A stretch of DNA of 64,000 nucleotides. It comes from Paraburkholderia unamae (GTDB taxonomy: Bacteria > Pseudomonadota > Gammaproteobacteria > Burkholderiales > Burkholderiaceae). Positions within the stretch are counted from its first letter, which is position 1; each line of letters begins with the position of its first letter. The stretch is taken from contig NZ_QLSU01000034.1 in assembly GCF_003268775.1 (NCBI RefSeq), forward strand, positions 1-64,000. Direction: 5' to 3'. The translations under genes and the position numbers were made by a program. The notes beneath the pieces are model-generated. The model did no database searches. It was given only the letters and a program-made list of their open reading frames with translations, and was not told where the DNA came from. This document shows positions 61,951-64,000 of this stretch, piece after piece.

Positions 61951-63957
61951 TCAGGCGCGGTGTGGCCCGACGATGCCGAGCTTCGCGATGCGCCGGTACA
62001 GCGTCGCGCGCGAGATGCCGAGCGCCTGCGCAGCGGCGTTGGGGCGCCAGCGGTGCGCCGTGAGCGCCGCGACGATGCGCTCGCGCTCGGCGGCGGGCGT
62101 GAGCGGGGCGAGAGGCATGAGCGGCGTGGAATGGGCGGCGGACATGGCTGGCGGCGGGGCCGAGGCCGCGCACGCGTGAGCGTCCGGCATGGGCAGGCGT
62201 GCCGCAAGATCCGCGCTCAGATGGCGCGCCTCGACCAGCACGGTGTCGCATACGGCGCATGCGTAGCGCATCGCGTTGCGCAACTGGCGCAGATTGCCGG
62301 GCCACGCGAAGGCGGCGAGCCGAGCCGCGAGCGTGGCGTCGAGCGCGAGCGGGCGCGCGGCGGCCTGCGCTTCTTCGGCGAACACGGTGTCGATGAGCGT
62401 TGCGATATCGCGGCGCTCGCGCAGGGGCGGCAGGCTGAGCACAGCGCCGCTCAGGCGGTAGTAGAGATCCTCGCGGAACGCGCCCGCGCTCGCCATGAGT
62501 GCGAGGTCGCGGTGCGTCGCGCAGATCACGTCGATATCGACGCGCACCGGCGCTTCGTTGCCAAGCGGCAGCACTTCGCCCTCGGCGAGCACGCGCAGCA
62601 GGCGCGTCTGGAGCGCGAGTGGCATGTCGCCGATCTCGTCGAGAAAGAGCGTCCCGCCGTCGGCCATGGCGATCTTGCCGCGCGCGCCGTGGCGGCGCGC
62701 GCCCGTGAACGCGCCCGGTGCGTAGCCGAACAGCTCGCTCTCGATCAGCGATTCGGGCAGCGCCCCGCAATTGACGGCGATGAACGGCCGGTTGCGGCGC
62801 GCGCTCGCGTCGTGAATCGCGCGTGCGAAGACTTCCTTGCCCGCGCCCGTTTCGCCGAGCAGCAGGATCGGCAGGCGTTTGCCCGCCACACGCTGGGCGA
62901 TGCGCGCGTTTTCGGCCACGCGCGCGTCGGCGCTGCGCAGGAAGGGGCCGAGCGCGCTACGGTCGTATTCCCGCTCAGCGGCGGAGTTTTCGCGCCGCAG
63001 CGGCATCGCGCCATGCGCCGCCGTGCCTGCGCCGCGCCCGAGCGGCGCGCGTATGCGCGCGTAGAGCATCGAGCCGTTCGAGCGCAGCCGCAGCGCGGCG
63101 ATGGCTTCGATGCGCCCGATGTCGCGCAATTGCACGTGCGACGAATCGAAAATCTCGTCGATGTGACGCGGGCCTTCGAGCCCCGCGATGCATTCACGCG
63201 CGCGCCGGTTCGCGGCGATCACGTTGCCGTTCTCGTCGAAGGCGATCAGCAGTTCGGGCTGCGCCTCCACGTAATTGCGGTTCTGGTGACCGAAGAGAAT
63301 CCAGCAGCTTGCGAGACGGTGCAGGAAATAGCCGTCCTCGATCAGCGTCGCGCTCTGGCGCACGAGCTGGTTGACGATGCGCTGGCTCTCGCGATTGTCG
63401 GGAGACTGCACGGCCGAGGCGTCGAGCACGCCGATCAGTTCGCCGCCCGGCGCGAAGATCGGCGCGGCGCTGCACGTGAGCGAGGTGAAGGCGGCGCGGA
63501 AATGATCGGTCTTGTGAACCGTGATGGGCGCGAGATCGGTGAGCACGTTCGCGATGCCGCAGGTGCCTTCCTCGCTCTCCGACCAGCACGAGCCGATATA
63601 GAGCCCCGCGTGCTTGAAGTCGTTGCGGCGCTCGCGGTCGATGCGGTAGTCGATGGTCACGCCGTGCCCGTCGGTGAGCATCACGCAGTAGTCGGCCTCG
63701 CGCACCATGTCGTGCAGGCGCGAGAGGCATTGGCCCGAGGCGCGCAGGAAGGACTCCTCGCGATCGCGGATTTCACGCAGCTCGGCCGCGCTCAGCACGC
63801 GCGGCCCGATCACGGAGCCGGGATCGAGCTGATAGCGCTCGAACGAGCGCTGCCATGACGAGACGAGGCGCGGCGAGTCGGACGGCGCGGGGAGCCGGCC
63901 TTCCACGGCGCCGCGCACGCGTTCGGCGTGCCGGGTAGACGCAAGAGCGTAGGGCAT
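61951..63957 (-). CDS. AcoR-like sigma-54-dependent transcriptional activator
   Basis: The 668-residue enhancer-binding protein has an N-terminal sensory part (GAF-like about 70-215 and PAS-like about 232-305), an AAA+ domain with Walker A G-E-T-G-A-G-K-E at 368-375, the sigma-54 contact loop G-A-F-T-G-A at 415-420 and G-G-T-L-F-L-D-E-I-G-D as Walker B, and a C-terminal Fis-type helix-turn-helix (about 630-660). The domain order is that of AcoR, which responds to acetoin. No acetoin or alcohol dehydrogenase gene is in the window, so its target is unknown. Confidence 0.92.
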   Translation of the reverse strand: MPYALASTRHAERVRGAVEGRLPAPSDSPRLVSSWQRSFERYQLDPGSVIGPRVLSAAELREIRDREESFLRASGQCLSRLHDMVREADYCVMLTDGHGVTIDYRIDRERRNDFKHAGLYIGSCWSESEEGTCGIANVLTDLAPITVHKTDHFRAAFTSLTCSAAPIFAPGGELIGVLDASAVQSPDNRESQRIVNQLVRQSATLIEDGYFLHRLASCWILFGHQNRNYVEAQPELLIAFDENGNVIAANRRARECIAGLEGPRHIDEIFDSSHVQLRDIGRIEAIAALRLRSNGSMLYARIRAPLGRGAGTAAHGAMPLRRENSAAEREYDRSALGPFLRSADARVAENARIAQRVAGKRLPILLLGETGAGKEVFARAIHDASARRNRPFIAVNCGALPESLIESELFGYAPGAFTGARRHGARGKIAMADGGTLFLDEIGDMPLALQTRLLRVLAEGEVLPLGNEAPVRVDIDVICATHRDLALMASAGAFREDLYYRLSGAVLSLPPLRERRDIATLIDTVFAEEAQAAARPLALDATLAARLAAFAWPGNLRQLRNAMRYACAVCDTVLVEARHLSADLAARLPMPDAHACAASAPPPAMSAAHSTPLMPLAPLTPAAERERIVAALTAHRWRPNAAAQALGISRATLYRRIAKLGIVGPHRA

Positions 63958-64000
63958 GAGCGGTTCCAGACGGCTGCGGACGGTGAAACGTCGGACCGGA

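Overview
The window is 64 kb of GC-rich, densely coding chromosomal DNA. Gene content and gene order point to a betaproteobacterium of the Burkholderia/Paraburkholderia/Caballeronia group. The main signs are rpsF-priB-rpsR-rplI-dnaB, alaA-hom-thrC-moeA-moaD-moaE, gcl-hyi-glxR beside a LysR gene, sbp-cysTWA-cysB, and an L-Ara4N cluster with arnA split into two genes. I recognised these families from sequence; no database search was run.

Layout. 1-5316 is the 3' part of a giant Cys-free, Thr/Asn/Gly/Val-rich S-layer/RTX-like surface protein. A strong terminator and a tiny ORF that may belong to a small family follow it. 5571-6740 is a lower-GC strip with a decayed 3' half of tRNA-Ser and a lone hypothetical gene, next to tRNA-His and dusA; it looks like the scar of an integrated element. 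7910-15480 holds small conserved genes, a Tas-type aldo/keto reductase, an ArsP-type permease, a NodIJ-like ABC exporter and a universal stress protein. 15617-16731 is lexA with two SOS boxes and a downstream unknown gene. 16961-23237 is the sulfate-uptake operon, cysB and an asparaginase. 23347-29001 carries kbp and the glyoxylate-to-glycerate genes gcl-hyi-glxR with a divergent LysR gene. 29169-30861 is an ECF sigma/anti-sigma pair. 31010-35847 is the ribosomal/replication operon, dnaB and a PhoU-like/Pit phosphate pair. 35911-40921 holds an SDR-fold protein without the usual catalytic residues, an NlpC/P60 lipoprotein, a PIN-PhoH ATPase and a peroxiredoxin. 41079-48719 encodes lipid A L-Ara4N modification. 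49764-56164 makes alanine, homoserine, threonine and molybdopterin. 56269-60380 is a truncated haemoglobin divergent from NsrR, then clpB. 60490-63957 ends with a YidB-like protein, a ComEA-like protein and a sigma-54 activator.

How the genes work together. Most of the window is core metabolism and envelope maintenance. The clearest regulatory circuits readable from sequence are LexA autoregulation, a candidate NsrR site between nsrR and the globin, a candidate heat-shock promoter at clpB, and the rpsF operon promoter. I see no CRISPR array, transposase, integrase or complete prophage. The least explained parts are the giant surface protein with its small downstream ORF, the tRNA-Ser scar with its orphan gene, the gene downstream of lexA, and a hairpin-rich intergenic stretch after glxR.
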